A stretch of DNA of 60,260 nt, from positions 1-60,260 of the forward strand of contig CAMWGV010000011.1 of assembly GCA_947173945.1 (NCBI GenBank), written 5' to 3'. The notes beneath the pieces were generated by a model that worked only from the letters and a program-made list of their open reading frames with translations, did no database searches and was not told where the DNA came from. Of this stretch, positions 26,960-35,609 are shown piece by piece (position 1 is the first letter of the stretch; every line of letters starts with the position of its first letter). The DNA is from an uncultured Lachnospiraceae bacterium. Its GTDB lineage: Bacteria; Bacillota; Clostridia; Lachnospirales; Lachnospiraceae. Made by a program: the position numbers and the translations under genes.

Positions 26960-29614
26960 ATGAAGTACAACGGATTGACTGACGCTGAGGTTAAGATCTC
27001 GAGAGAAAAAAACGGTTCGAATATTATCCCAGATTCTGAACCAACAACATTTTGGGATGAGTTTAAGGAAACCTTTGGGGATCCAATGATTAAGATTCTT
27101 TTAGTTATTGCAGCAATTATGATTGTTATGTTTTTCTTTGGATATGCTCAAATTTATGAGCCTGTTGGAACTATTGTTGCAGTATTTATTGTTGCAACAG
27201 TATCTGCAAAAACGGGTGTGGCAAGTGATACAGCATATAGAAAGCTGAAAGAAGACCAGAAAAAAGATATATGTAAAGTTTTCCGTAATGGAATGGTTAC
27301 AGTTGTTGAAGTAGATGACGTTGTTGTAGGTGACAAAGTGTTACTTCAAGCAGGAGATAAGATTCCGGCAGATGGTATTTTGATTGATGGAGATTTGAGA
27401 GTAGATAATTCAGCATTAAACGGAGAAGCCGAAGAGTGTAAGAAATTTGCAACCTCTGAGGATAATGTTTTTGATGAAGAGATTACAGGTGATGTATTTG
27501 TAGATGAATACTCATTGTTTAGAGGTGCGGTTGTATTTGATGGAGAAGGCGTTCTTGATGTACGCAAAGTAGGTCTTAAGTCTATGATGGGTAAAATGGC
27601 TGAAGACATGCAAGATGAAGAGCCTGATTCACCATTGAAAGTTAAACTTGGAATTTTAGCAACTCAGATTTCGAAATTTGGTTATATTGGAGCTGCTGTT
27701 ATAACCGTATTATATATTGCATTCTTTATTTTTAGAGCAGGTGGATTTGCTCCATATTTAGCAACTGGATGGTCTAGTATTGTACAGGATTTGGTTGAAG
27801 CAGTGTCTCTTGCAATAGTTATTATTGTATGTGCTGTTCCAGAGGGATTGCCTCTTATGATTTCTTTGGTTCTTATGCAGAATACAAAGAAAATGTTAGA
27901 TCATAATGTGTTAGTTCGTAAGGCGGAAGGCATTGAAACTGCTGGTTCGTTAAATATTTTATTTAGTGATAAGACAGGAACGATTACAAAAGGTTCATTA
28001 GAAGTTGTAGAATTTTTCACTGCTGATGGAGGAGTCATTCCTATTGAGAACATAAAAGAACATGGAAAATTAAAAACAATGATAGATGTTGCAATCGGAA
28101 TGAATTCAGCGTCTATGTATGATGGTTCACACAAGGTTATTGGTGGAAATGCTACAGATCAAGCACTTATGAGATTTTTGGGAGAAGATAACTATAGACT
28201 TATAAGTAGTGATAGAACTTATATAGCAGGTGTTTCGCAGGGATTTAATTCGGCTAACAAATTTAGTCAAGTTGAAATAACTGATTTGAATCAGACATTC
28301 TATAAAGGTGCTCCTGAAAAATTCTTGGAGATTTCTAATAAGGCATTAGATGCAAATGGAGATGTGGCAGCACTTAACTTAGAAGCAGTTAATGCTAAAA
28401 TTAATGAGCTTGCATCTAGAGCAATGAGAGTTTTAGCGTTTGGCTATTCTAATAAGAAATTGACTCAGGATGCCATTAATGATGACGTTGTTATTATTGG
28501 ATTCGTGGCAATTCGTGATGATGTTAGGCCCGAGGCAAAAGATGCGATTAAGGAAGTTCAAGATGCTGGAATTCAGGTTGTAATGATTACTGGTGATCGT
28601 CTTGAAACAGCAGTGGCGATTGCTAAGGATGCGGGACTTATTCAGAACGAAACAGATAGAGCGTTAACATCTGCTCAACTTGCTACTATGAGTGACGATG
28701 ATCTTAAGGCGATTATTAAAGATATTAGAGTAATAGCTAGAGCATTACCTACAGATAAATCAAGAATGGTTCGTATCTGTCAGGAAATGAATTTGGTATG
28801 TGGTATGACAGGTGATGGTGTTAACGATTCCCCAGCGTTAAAGAGAGCGGACGTTGGTTTTGCTATGGGTAGTGGTACTGAAGCAGCTAAAGAAGCTGGC
28901 GAAATTGTTGTTCTTGATGATAATTTTAAATCAATAAAGGATGCAATTCTTTATGGTAGAACAATTTATAACAATATTTTAAAATTTTGTAAATTCCAGC
29001 TTGTTATTAATGTTGCGGCTGTTGTTGTAAGTGCAATCAGTCCATTCTTTGGAATAGAAGAGCCTTTGAAGGTTACACATTTGCTCTTTGTAAATCTTGT
29101 AATGGACGGATTAGGCGCAATTATGCTTGGAAACGAGCCTGCTCTTGAAAAATACATGAAGGAAACACCAAGGAGAAGAGATGAGAGTATCATTAGCAAG
29201 AAGATGTTTTCTCAGATTTTGACGATGGGAATATGGCTTACAGCTATTAGTTTCTTGTTCTTGAAAGCTCCGTTCTTCAATCAGTTCTTTGAGAATGATG
29301 CACAGAAATATACGGCATACTTTGTATTATTTATTGTAGCTGCGTTATTTAATGGATTTAATGTTAGAGACGAGAGATTTGGAATATTCAAAGGACTTAA
29401 TGAGAATCCAGGTTTTTTAAAAGTTTGGTTTACTATAGTAATTGTACAGATGATTATTGTAAATGCTGCACTTATTCCGTTTACATTCTTTACATGGATT
29501 GGAAATATGTTTAGCTGTGTTCCATTTGGTGTAATGGGATGGGGAGTTACTATTGCATTGGCATTAACAATGATACCGGTTGATTTAATAAGAAAATGTA
29601 TTGTTAGTAAATAA
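26960..29614 (+). CDS. Calcium-translocating P-type ATPase (PMCA-like)
   Basis: The start is the ATG at 26960, five bases after GGAGGAAG, giving 884 residues. The phosphorylated Asp is residue 337 in SDKTGTITK (most pumps read DKTGTLT). Other marks are the actuator LNGEAEE region, the ion-site helix VPEGLPLMISLVL, the nucleotide domain with KGAPEKFL, and TGDGVNDSPALKRADVG. Helix 6 reads NLVMDGLGAIML. It should export Ca2+ from the cytoplasm. TerD proteins bind Ca2+, so a Ca2+ pump opening a TerD operon is functionally coherent. It takes the first position where many Ter loci have the membrane protein TerC, which is not found here. Confidence 0.93.
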   Translation: MKYNGLTDAEVKISREKNGSNIIPDSEPTTFWDEFKETFGDPMIKILLVIAAIMIVMFFFGYAQIYEPVGTIVAVFIVATVSAKTGVASDTAYRKLKEDQKKDICKVFRNGMVTVVEVDDVVVGDKVLLQAGDKIPADGILIDGDLRVDNSALNGEAEECKKFATSEDNVFDEEITGDVFVDEYSLFRGAVVFDGEGVLDVRKVGLKSMMGKMAEDMQDEEPDSPLKVKLGILATQISKFGYIGAAVITVLYIAFFIFRAGGFAPYLATGWSSIVQDLVEAVSLAIVIIVCAVPEGLPLMISLVLMQNTKKMLDHNVLVRKAEGIETAGSLNILFSDKTGTITKGSLEVVEFFTADGGVIPIENIKEHGKLKTMIDVAIGMNSASMYDGSHKVIGGNATDQALMRFLGEDNYRLISSDRTYIAGVSQGFNSANKFSQVEITDLNQTFYKGAPEKFLEISNKALDANGDVAALNLEAVNAKINELASRAMRVLAFGYSNKKLTQDAINDDVVIIGFVAIRDDVRPEAKDAIKEVQDAGIQVVMITGDRLETAVAIAKDAGLIQNETDRALTSAQLATMSDDDLKAIIKDIRVIARALPTDKSRMVRICQEMNLVCGMTGDGVNDSPALKRADVGFAMGSGTEAAKEAGEIVVLDDNFKSIKDAILYGRTIYNNILKFCKFQLVINVAAVVVSAISPFFGIEEPLKVTHLLFVNLVMDGLGAIMLGNEPALEKYMKETPRRRDESIISKKMFSQILTMGIWLTAISFLFLKAPFFNQFFENDAQKYTAYFVLFIVAALFNGFNVRDERFGIFKGLNENPGFLKVWFTIVIVQMIIVNAALIPFTFFTWIGNMFSCVPFGVMGWGVTIALALTMIPVDLIRKCIVSK

Positions 29615-29636
29615 GAATTGAGTGGAGGTGTAAAAG

Positions 29637-30248
29637 ATGGCTATCAATCTTTCTAAGGGTCAAAAGATTAATCTTGAAAAGAAAAGCAATGCAGGATTAG
29701 GAGAGATTTTGGTTAATTTAAATTGGAATTCGCGTCCTGTAAAAAAGAGTGGATTAGCAGGATTGTTTGGTGGAATGACGAGTGCTGATATTGATTTGGA
29801 TCTTGGTTGCTTGTATGAATTTAAAGATGGAAGAAAGGGTGTTGTGCAGGCATTGGGAAATGCCTTTGGTTCTCTTACAAATCCCCCTTTTATAGCACTT
29901 GATGGAGATGATAGGACTGGTGAAAGTTCGGATGGTGAAAATCTCAGAATTAATGGAAATCAGATATCTCAGATAAAACGTATTTTGGTTTACACATTTA
30001 TATATGAAGGCGTTGCCAATTGGCAACAAGCTGATGCGGTTGTAACAATTAAATATCCAGATGCAGAAGATGTTGTTATTAAAATGGATGCGTATAATAA
30101 TGCAAATATAATGTGTGCACTTGCATTATTTGAAAATGTTAATGATGAGACATTTAGTGTTCAAAAATTGGTTCAGTTTTATCAAGGGCATTCGGCAATG
30201 GATGCAGCTTTTAATTGGGGACTGAATTGGAAATCAGGTAGAAAATAG
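29637..30248 (+). CDS. TerD-family protein, divergent copy
   Basis: This 203-residue protein begins MAINLSKGQKINL, the hallmark TerD N-terminus, and ends with FNWGLNWKSGRK. The middle keeps an acidic metal-site pattern (ADIDLDLGCLYEF and LDGDDRTGESSDGENLRI) but differs from the canonical DFDLDASAF version. TerD domains are Ca2+-binding beta-sandwiches in stress-response systems. AGTGGAGGTG precedes the ATG, 22 bases after the ATPase stop. It may correspond to a TerA-like subgroup, which is not certain. Confidence 0.85.
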   Translation: MAINLSKGQKINLEKKSNAGLGEILVNLNWNSRPVKKSGLAGLFGGMTSADIDLDLGCLYEFKDGRKGVVQALGNAFGSLTNPPFIALDGDDRTGESSDGENLRINGNQISQIKRILVYTFIYEGVANWQQADAVVTIKYPDAEDVVIKMDAYNNANIMCALALFENVNDETFSVQKLVQFYQGHSAMDAAFNWGLNWKSGRK

Positions 30249-30261
30249 AAAGGAGAGGCAT

Positions 30262-30529
30262 ATGTCAATCAATCTGTTAAAAGGACAAAAAATTAATTTA
30301 TCAAAAGAAAATGTAGAACTTTCTCAAATTATGGTAGGACTTGGTTGGGTCGAAGTTGAGAAACCAAAAGGATTTTTTGCGAGTTTATTGAGGTTAAAAT
30401 TATGACGGAATGATAGTAATGATTGTAGGCGAAAATTACGGTAAGAATGGTGAGTGGAAGTTTAATGCCCTTGATCAGCTAGTTCGTGAGGCAAGCAGAC
30501 TTCATTCATTGATAGAGTACTATATATAA
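30262..30529 (+). pseudogene. Internally deleted TerD-family pseudogene
   Basis: From the ATG at 30262 (after AGGAGAGG) the frame reads MSINLLKGQKINLSKENVEL and ends at TGA (30403-30405) after 47 residues. From 30401 in the next frame comes a TerD C-terminus (YDGMIVMIVGENY, NGEWKFNAL, then LHSLIEYYI) ending at TAA 30527-30529. About 100 codons of the middle, including the acidic Ca2+ sites, are missing, and the two ends are out of frame. The parent was closest to the next gene (30543-31154), whose start and end it matches. It keeps good ribosome-site spacing within the array. Confidence 0.88.
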
Positions 30530-30542
30530 GGAGGAACAATAA

Positions 30543-31154
30543 ATGGGAATAAATCTTCAAAAAGGACAGAAAATTGACTTGACTAAAGGTGGCGGAACAG
30601 GTTTGAAAAAGGTTATGGTAGGACTTGGCTGGGATGAGGCAGAGCAGCCTAGACAGTCGAAAGGTTTTTTGTCAAGTTTATTTGGTGGGGATTCAACACC
30701 ACAAAGCATAGACTGTGATGCAGCTGCTGTTTTATGTGCTGAAGATGGAAAAATGAGAGAACTTGTATATTATGGGCAATTAAAGTCTGGTAATGGTTCT
30801 GTTGTGCATCAAGGAGATAATCTTACAGGTGAGGGAGATGGTGATGATGAACAGATTATGGTAGATATTCCAAATCTTCCATCTAGTATTCATAAAATCG
30901 TGTTTGTTGTTAATATTTATGAGGCTGCTTCGAGAAATCAACACTTTGGTATGATAAATAATGCATTTATCCGATTGGTGGATATGGATAAGAATACTGA
31001 ACTTTGTAGATTTAATCTTTCTGAAAACTATAATGGTATGGAAGGAATGATAGTAGGTGAAATCTATAGGTATAACGGAGAGTGGAAATTCAATGCAATA
31101 GGACAACCAGTTCAAAAAGCAAGTCGTGTGCAGGATCTTATTGAAAAAATTTAG
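30543..31154 (+). CDS. TerD-family protein with altered first metal site
   Basis: This 203-residue TerD paralogue starts MGINLQKGQKIDLTKGG after AAGGAGG. It has a Gly/Ser insertion (GFLSSLFGGDS) near residue 40, and its first acidic motif reads IDCDAAAVLC where canonical TerD has DFDLDASAF. The second site, GDNLTGEGDGDDEQIMVDI, is intact. The C-terminal NGEWKFNAIGQPVQ is typical. Loss of acidic residues at the first site suggests weaker or altered Ca2+ binding (inference). Confidence 0.9.
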   Translation: MGINLQKGQKIDLTKGGGTGLKKVMVGLGWDEAEQPRQSKGFLSSLFGGDSTPQSIDCDAAAVLCAEDGKMRELVYYGQLKSGNGSVVHQGDNLTGEGDGDDEQIMVDIPNLPSSIHKIVFVVNIYEAASRNQHFGMINNAFIRLVDMDKNTELCRFNLSENYNGMEGMIVGEIYRYNGEWKFNAIGQPVQKASRVQDLIEKI

Positions 31155-31172
31155 AAAGGATAATGAATTTTT

Positions 31173-31748
31173 ATGGCGATTAATTTACAAAAAGGACAGA
31201 GAGTTAGCTTAGATAACTCGTTACAGATGGTTATGGTAGGTCTTGGCTGGGATACAAACAAATATGATGGTGGTTTTGATTTTGACTTAGATGCTTCAGC
31301 ATTTATGCTGGGTGCAAATGGAAAAATTCAGCAGGAAACAGATTTTGTCTTTTATAATAATGCAAATGGCAGAAATAATGCCATTAAACACATGGGAGAC
31401 AATCTTACAGGAGTTGGCGATGGTGATGATGAAGTTATTATTATCGATTTCTCTAAGATACCTGCAGATATTGAAAAGATTGCTATTTGTGTAACTATTC
31501 ATGAAGCAATTGAAAGAAGACAAAATTTTGGCCAAGTGTCCAATGCGTATGTTAGAGTTGCAAAAATTGCAAATGAATTCGATTCAATGGGTGAAGATCA
31601 GTTAAGATTTGATTTGGAAGAAGAATTTTCTATCGAAACTGGTTTGGTAGTATGTGAGATATATCGCAAGAATGGTGAATGGAAATTCAATGCGGTTGCA
31701 GCAGGATATCAGGGTGGCTTAGAAACTATGTTAAACATGTATCAGTAA
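31173..31748 (+). CDS. TerD-family Ca2+-binding stress protein (canonical copy 1)
   Basis: This 191-residue protein has all canonical TerD features: MAINLQKGQRVSLDN, GLGWDTNKYDGGFDFDLDAS, GDNLTGVGDGDDEVIIIDF, and the C-terminal YRKNGEWKFNAVAAGYQGGL. The paired acidic clusters coordinate Ca2+ in structures of TerD-family proteins. It is highly similar to the next gene, with which it forms a recent tandem duplication. It lies 18 bases after the previous TerD gene. Confidence 0.96.
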   Translation: MAINLQKGQRVSLDNSLQMVMVGLGWDTNKYDGGFDFDLDASAFMLGANGKIQQETDFVFYNNANGRNNAIKHMGDNLTGVGDGDDEVIIIDFSKIPADIEKIAICVTIHEAIERRQNFGQVSNAYVRVAKIANEFDSMGEDQLRFDLEEEFSIETGLVVCEIYRKNGEWKFNAVAAGYQGGLETMLNMYQ

Positions 31749-31762
31749 GGAGAAAATAAAAA

Positions 31763-32347
31763 ATGGCAGTAAATCTTTCAAAGGGACAAAGAGTAAGTTT
31801 AGATAATTCTATGAGAATGGCGTTGGTAGGACTTGGTTGGGATATAAACAAGTATGATGGTGGTTTTGACTTTGACTTGGACGCATCAGCATTTCTATTA
31901 GGTGCAAATGGAAAATGTTTAAGGGATGAGGATTTTGTTTTTTATAACAACCTTAACGGTAGAAATGGAGCTGTAGTTCATCAGGGAGATAACCTTACAG
32001 GAGAAGGCGATGGTGATGATGAAGTTATTATTATCGATTTTACAAAGGTCCCAGATGAAATTCAGAAAATTGCTGTTTGTGTAACAATTCATGATGCACA
32101 GGCAAGAAGACAGAACTTTGGGCAAGTATCAAATGCATATATTAGAGTGGCAAAAATTGCGAATGAGTTTGATATGAACGGTGAAGACCAAATTAGATTT
32201 GATCTTGAAGAGGAATTCTCTATCGAAACAGCTTTGGTTGTTTGTGAAATTTATAAGCATAACGGTGAATGGAAGTTTAATGCGGTTGCTTCCGGATTCC
32301 AGGGCGGACTTGAGGCACTTGTTTCAAATTACGGTTTAAGTTGTTAA
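31763..32347 (+). CDS. TerD-family Ca2+-binding stress protein (canonical copy 2)
   Basis: This 194-residue protein begins MAVNLSKGQRVSLDNSMRM and keeps YDGGFDFDLDASAFLLG and GDNLTGEGDGDDEVIIIDF. It differs from the upstream copy mainly in the loop around residues 50-70 and the last residues (SNYGLSC). The ribosome site is AAGGAGAA. It is the last TerD in the array; a terminator-like hairpin follows 60 bases later. Confidence 0.96.
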   Translation: MAVNLSKGQRVSLDNSMRMALVGLGWDINKYDGGFDFDLDASAFLLGANGKCLRDEDFVFYNNLNGRNGAVVHQGDNLTGEGDGDDEVIIIDFTKVPDEIQKIAVCVTIHDAQARRQNFGQVSNAYIRVAKIANEFDMNGEDQIRFDLEEEFSIETALVVCEIYKHNGEWKFNAVASGFQGGLEALVSNYGLSC

Positions 32348-32412
32348 TAATTGGTTTATTGTGCGTGTCAGGGAGGCACTTTATAGTACCAGCATTTATT
32401 AATTGGAATGAT

Positions 32413-32450
32413 GGACGGGAAAATCTCTCTGAGGTTTTCTCGCCCTTTTT
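32413..32450 (+). terminator. Terminator or attenuator after the TerD array
   Basis: GGG-AAAATCTC can pair with GAGGTTTT...CCC across a 3-base loop (about 32417-32445), with a 4-base bulge, followed by TTTTT. It ends nine bases before the ATG of the radical SAM gene, so it may set the ratio between abundant TerD proteins and the downstream genes. Confidence 0.6.
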
Positions 32451-32458
32451 ATTTGTAT

Positions 32459-33079
32459 ATGAAAGAATTGTTAATTTCTCATTATGTAGATACCACCAAG
32501 GTTCTAGGACCATATGATAGAAGCGCATTATGGGTTCACGGATGTTGTTTCGAATGCCCTGGTTGTATTGCAAAAGAAATGAATCAGAACATCCCTCAGA
32601 CAGTAAAAAGTAACGATATTGCAGAGGTTTTTGCACGTATAGGCAATACTGAGGGAATCACAATTAGTGGAGGAGAACCTTTTCTTCAGGCTGAAGCGTT
32701 GGCTGAAATGATTGATTTGATAAAGAAGAAAAGGGACTATGGGGTAATAGTTTATACAGGTTTTTTGTATGAAAATCTAAAGAAATCATCAGATGAAAGT
32801 ATAAATAAACTATTGAACCATATTGATATCTTAGTAGATGGTCAATATAAAGAAGAACTGGACGATGGCAAACCTTTTAGAGGTTCGTCTAATCAGAGAA
32901 TACTTGAATTGACAGATAGATATCATTCTATTATTCGACAATATTACTATGAATCTAATAAAAGAAACATAGAGATAAATATAAAAGAAAAAAATGTTTA
33001 CATGATAGGAGTTCCATCAAAATATGGACTTCAAACATGGAAATCCTTTAAGGCAAAGGCGGAGGGAAAAAATGGCTGA
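32459..33079 (+). CDS. Radical SAM activase-like protein (NrdG-type), Ter-linked
   Basis: The start chosen is the ATG at 32459, which aligns MKELLISHYVDTT with NrdG-like N-termini and gives 206 residues. No ribosome site precedes it, because the hairpin at 32413-32450 is immediately upstream. The cluster motif CCFECPGC (CxxxCxxC) binds the [4Fe-4S] centre, and ITISGGEPFLQAEAL is the SAM-binding GGE motif. Proteins of this type activate glycyl-radical enzymes. No ribonucleotide reductase is encoded nearby, so the target is probably something in this island. It overlaps the next gene by eight bases. Confidence 0.82.
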   Translation: MKELLISHYVDTTKVLGPYDRSALWVHGCCFECPGCIAKEMNQNIPQTVKSNDIAEVFARIGNTEGITISGGEPFLQAEALAEMIDLIKKKRDYGVIVYTGFLYENLKKSSDESINKLLNHIDILVDGQYKEELDDGKPFRGSSNQRILELTDRYHSIIRQYYYESNKRNIEINIKEKNVYMIGVPSKYGLQTWKSFKAKAEGKNG

Positions 33080-34112
33080 GTTTGATATATTAAGCAAAGA
33101 TTATATTAAATTAAATTTTCTTAGTGAAATTGTGAATACAAAAGCGGTCAGTATGAATGTTTATCTTGAGATAGATGGTGTTGAAAAAGATTTTCTAGAT
33201 GTAAGAACTGCTGAAAAAAATGCATATAGATTCAATAATTTTAATGTTTCAGAAGATGCTAGTAGTAATTGTCTCACATTTAGACCGGTTGTAATTGGAT
33301 GTCTTGCGTATTTTAAGATTATTAGTAATCAGACATTACGTATAGAAATAGTAAAAAATGGGACAAATTCAGTGGCACAGTCATTTGATATTTCAGCAGG
33401 TGAGACCAAAATTGAATTTGATCCACAAGGCACATCGAAATATGTGATGAAAGTTAATCAAATATCGGTGTCAGAAGCAATAGAAAGTCCTACATCAGTG
33501 CCAAAGCCAGAGGTTCAACAAAGTAGTAATCCTTTTGAATCGGAATTTTCTGGTTTTAATGTTGCTCCGATTCCAGTGGCTCAGTCAACTGATAACTCGA
33601 TAAATTCAGTTTCTAATAATACCCCTGTCGCAATACCACCTCAACCTGCAGTAATTCCAGAGGTGCTTGTTCAACCAAGCTTTTCGACAGTAAGTAGAGA
33701 AGAAGTTAGAGTTAAGCAAAATGAATTAAATGATTTGCAGCACAGTGAAAGTAGACTTAATACAGAAATTTCAGAGTTGAATGATAAAATTGTTGAGCTG
33801 AATGACAAAATCCAAAAACTAACAGACAATAAAAGGCATCTAGTTGAAAATATGGATAAGTTGCAAGCTGAATATAATAAGAATTATAGCAATTATGAGC
33901 AAGATTTTGAAGAGATAAAAAGTAAATATGATATTGATGAAGAAATACTTCTTATGTATGCGGATAGAGAGGTTGTTCCTATCGAAGAATTGATTGAACG
34001 TGCAAAATTTGATATAAATCAGCTAGAAGAACAAATAAGAATTTTTATTGAAGCGCAAGCGAGGAAGACAGCAGAAATAGAAAATGAACTTAAAATAGGA
34101 AAGAAAGAATAA
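33072..34112 (+). CDS. Ter-island protein with beta-rich N-terminus and C-terminal coiled coil
   Basis: The start is the ATG at 33072 after GGAGGGAAA, overlapping the previous stop, giving 346 residues. I do not recognise a named family. Residues 1-140 look beta-rich (NVYLEIDGVEKDFLDV, LRIEIVKNG), reminiscent of a TerD-like or other beta-sandwich. Residues 145-215 are a Pro/Ser/Asn/Val-rich linker. Residues 215-346 are a long coiled coil (LNDKIVELNDKIQKL). It is followed 13 bases later by another coiled-coil gene. A scaffold or adaptor role is inferred. Confidence 0.75.
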   Translation: MAEFDILSKDYIKLNFLSEIVNTKAVSMNVYLEIDGVEKDFLDVRTAEKNAYRFNNFNVSEDASSNCLTFRPVVIGCLAYFKIISNQTLRIEIVKNGTNSVAQSFDISAGETKIEFDPQGTSKYVMKVNQISVSEAIESPTSVPKPEVQQSSNPFESEFSGFNVAPIPVAQSTDNSINSVSNNTPVAIPPQPAVIPEVLVQPSFSTVSREEVRVKQNELNDLQHSESRLNTEISELNDKIVELNDKIQKLTDNKRHLVENMDKLQAEYNKNYSNYEQDFEEIKSKYDIDEEILLMYADREVVPIEELIERAKFDINQLEEQIRIFIEAQARKTAEIENELKIGKKE

Positions 34113-34125
34113 GTTGGTGAATTAG

Positions 34126-35592
34126 ATGGATGAAATACATCGTCTTGAAAATCAGATAAAACAGCTCCAAGAAGAGCTAGAAAAACAGAATAAGGAAGCT
34201 GCGAAGATGCGCCAGCGTCTTTCTGATGAAAATTTGCGTAGACTTAAAGAGTATGAGAGAGAGATGCAGTCAAATCTCGATCAACATGATCGTGATGTTC
34301 AGATGGAATATGAAAGATTACTGAATGAATATCAACGTAGCGTAAATGCCGAGATTCAAGAACAACAGCTTGCTATGGATGTTGAGTATCAGAAACTCCT
34401 TGCTACTACACAAGCTAAGGAACGTGAATGGATAGAGAAAAGTCAGCAACTTGAAAGCCTTATTACTGAATTAAAAAAGAGCACACAAGAGAAGGATCAA
34501 ATTAGTGCTCAAGAATCTGATAAATATATGTTGGAAGCGGGGATGGCTTACAAAGAAGTAGAAAAGAAACCTCATGAAAAGTTCTTTCCAAAGAGGATTA
34601 AACCCTTTCATACTGCTATTTGCGAAGCGAGAACGCTAGCCAAAAGTGGTTTGAATGAAGCTGCTATTGCAATATATATTTCAACAAGATCTGGATTAAA
34701 TAGATTAGGATTTGATGTTGACGAGCAGTATGATGAATGGATTCGTCAATATTCAATTTTTAAGAATAAGGTTGGATTATTACATATACAGACAACAGAT
34801 GAACTTGCCTTTTGGGTAAATATGTCAGCCAACAAAACAGTCAAAACAGATGATTTGAGCGAGGCTGAAAAAAATGAAGCGAGAATTCAAATAAACTATT
34901 GGTCTACTGGTGAATATGGAAATATTTGCAAAAGACTATCGGAATTTGCAAAGGAAATTTCAGAAGTAGAAAAAACAAGTCCAACAGAATATTTAAAAAG
35001 AGAAGATTCTTATGATATTGATGTGTTGAAGAAATCAATAACAGAACTAGATGAGATGCTTGGAAAATTTAAGGATTTAAGCGTCTTATATAAAGAACGA
35101 TATAACGCTTCTTGCGAAAGGGCTGATTGGGGCGAACTAATAATTGATTTCTTTGAAGGTGAAATAAACTTGGAGTGGCTTGAAGAAGAGACACATTTTA
35201 AAGATGCAGAAGCGGATGTATTAGTAGCTGTAGACTATGAACAATACATGCAGCATATATATGGGCAGGAGTATGATAAGGTTGATGCAAGAGAGTGGCT
35301 AGAATTAGTCTTTCAGAATTCACAAGAAACAGATATATATATATACATAGTACCATATGAAAAAGGCACACATGTTGAAAATAGAGTGGTTTTATATATT
35401 GATTATTCTGGAGCTGTAAATGATGATTATTCAAGAACGATATATGCTCATATTATGGAAAGTATTCGTCTTGAAGAAGATAATGGAGTTATCAACTTTA
35501 CAACAGATATTAATGAGTTAAAGACAAATATGAATACAACTTTGCGAGAAACAGGACAGTCAATCTCAAAAAAAATGCAAAGAATACGTTAA
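34126..35592 (+). CDS. Coiled-coil protein of unknown function
   Basis: This 488-residue protein begins MDEIHRLENQIKQLQEELEK; roughly residues 1-135 are a charged coiled coil. The rest appears globular, with an alpha-helical part (about 150-340) and a C-terminal alpha/beta part containing LIIDFFEGE near residue 340 and DADVLV-like strands (about 360-450). No signal peptide or membrane helix was seen. An IIDFFE motif also occurs in the next gene near residue 397, suggesting a shared C-terminal domain. It is translationally linked to its neighbours. Confidence 0.75.
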   Translation: MDEIHRLENQIKQLQEELEKQNKEAAKMRQRLSDENLRRLKEYEREMQSNLDQHDRDVQMEYERLLNEYQRSVNAEIQEQQLAMDVEYQKLLATTQAKEREWIEKSQQLESLITELKKSTQEKDQISAQESDKYMLEAGMAYKEVEKKPHEKFFPKRIKPFHTAICEARTLAKSGLNEAAIAIYISTRSGLNRLGFDVDEQYDEWIRQYSIFKNKVGLLHIQTTDELAFWVNMSANKTVKTDDLSEAEKNEARIQINYWSTGEYGNICKRLSEFAKEISEVEKTSPTEYLKREDSYDIDVLKKSITELDEMLGKFKDLSVLYKERYNASCERADWGELIIDFFEGEINLEWLEEETHFKDAEADVLVAVDYEQYMQHIYGQEYDKVDAREWLELVFQNSQETDIYIYIVPYEKGTHVENRVVLYIDYSGAVNDDYSRTIYAHIMESIRLEEDNGVINFTTDINELKTNMNTTLRETGQSISKKMQRIR

Positions 35593-35609
35593 AGAATGGA
35601 GAATAAGTT

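Noticed and set aside
26960-29614. TerC-type membrane protein at the head of the Ter operon
   Set aside because: The sequence has P-type ATPase phosphorylation and hinge motifs; it is a Ca2+ pump, and no TerC was found in the window.
32459-33079. Anaerobic ribonucleotide reductase activator (nrdG) as a housekeeping gene
   Set aside because: No nrdD is adjacent and the gene is embedded in the Ter island, so a Ter-specific activase-like role is preferred over the symbol nrdG.
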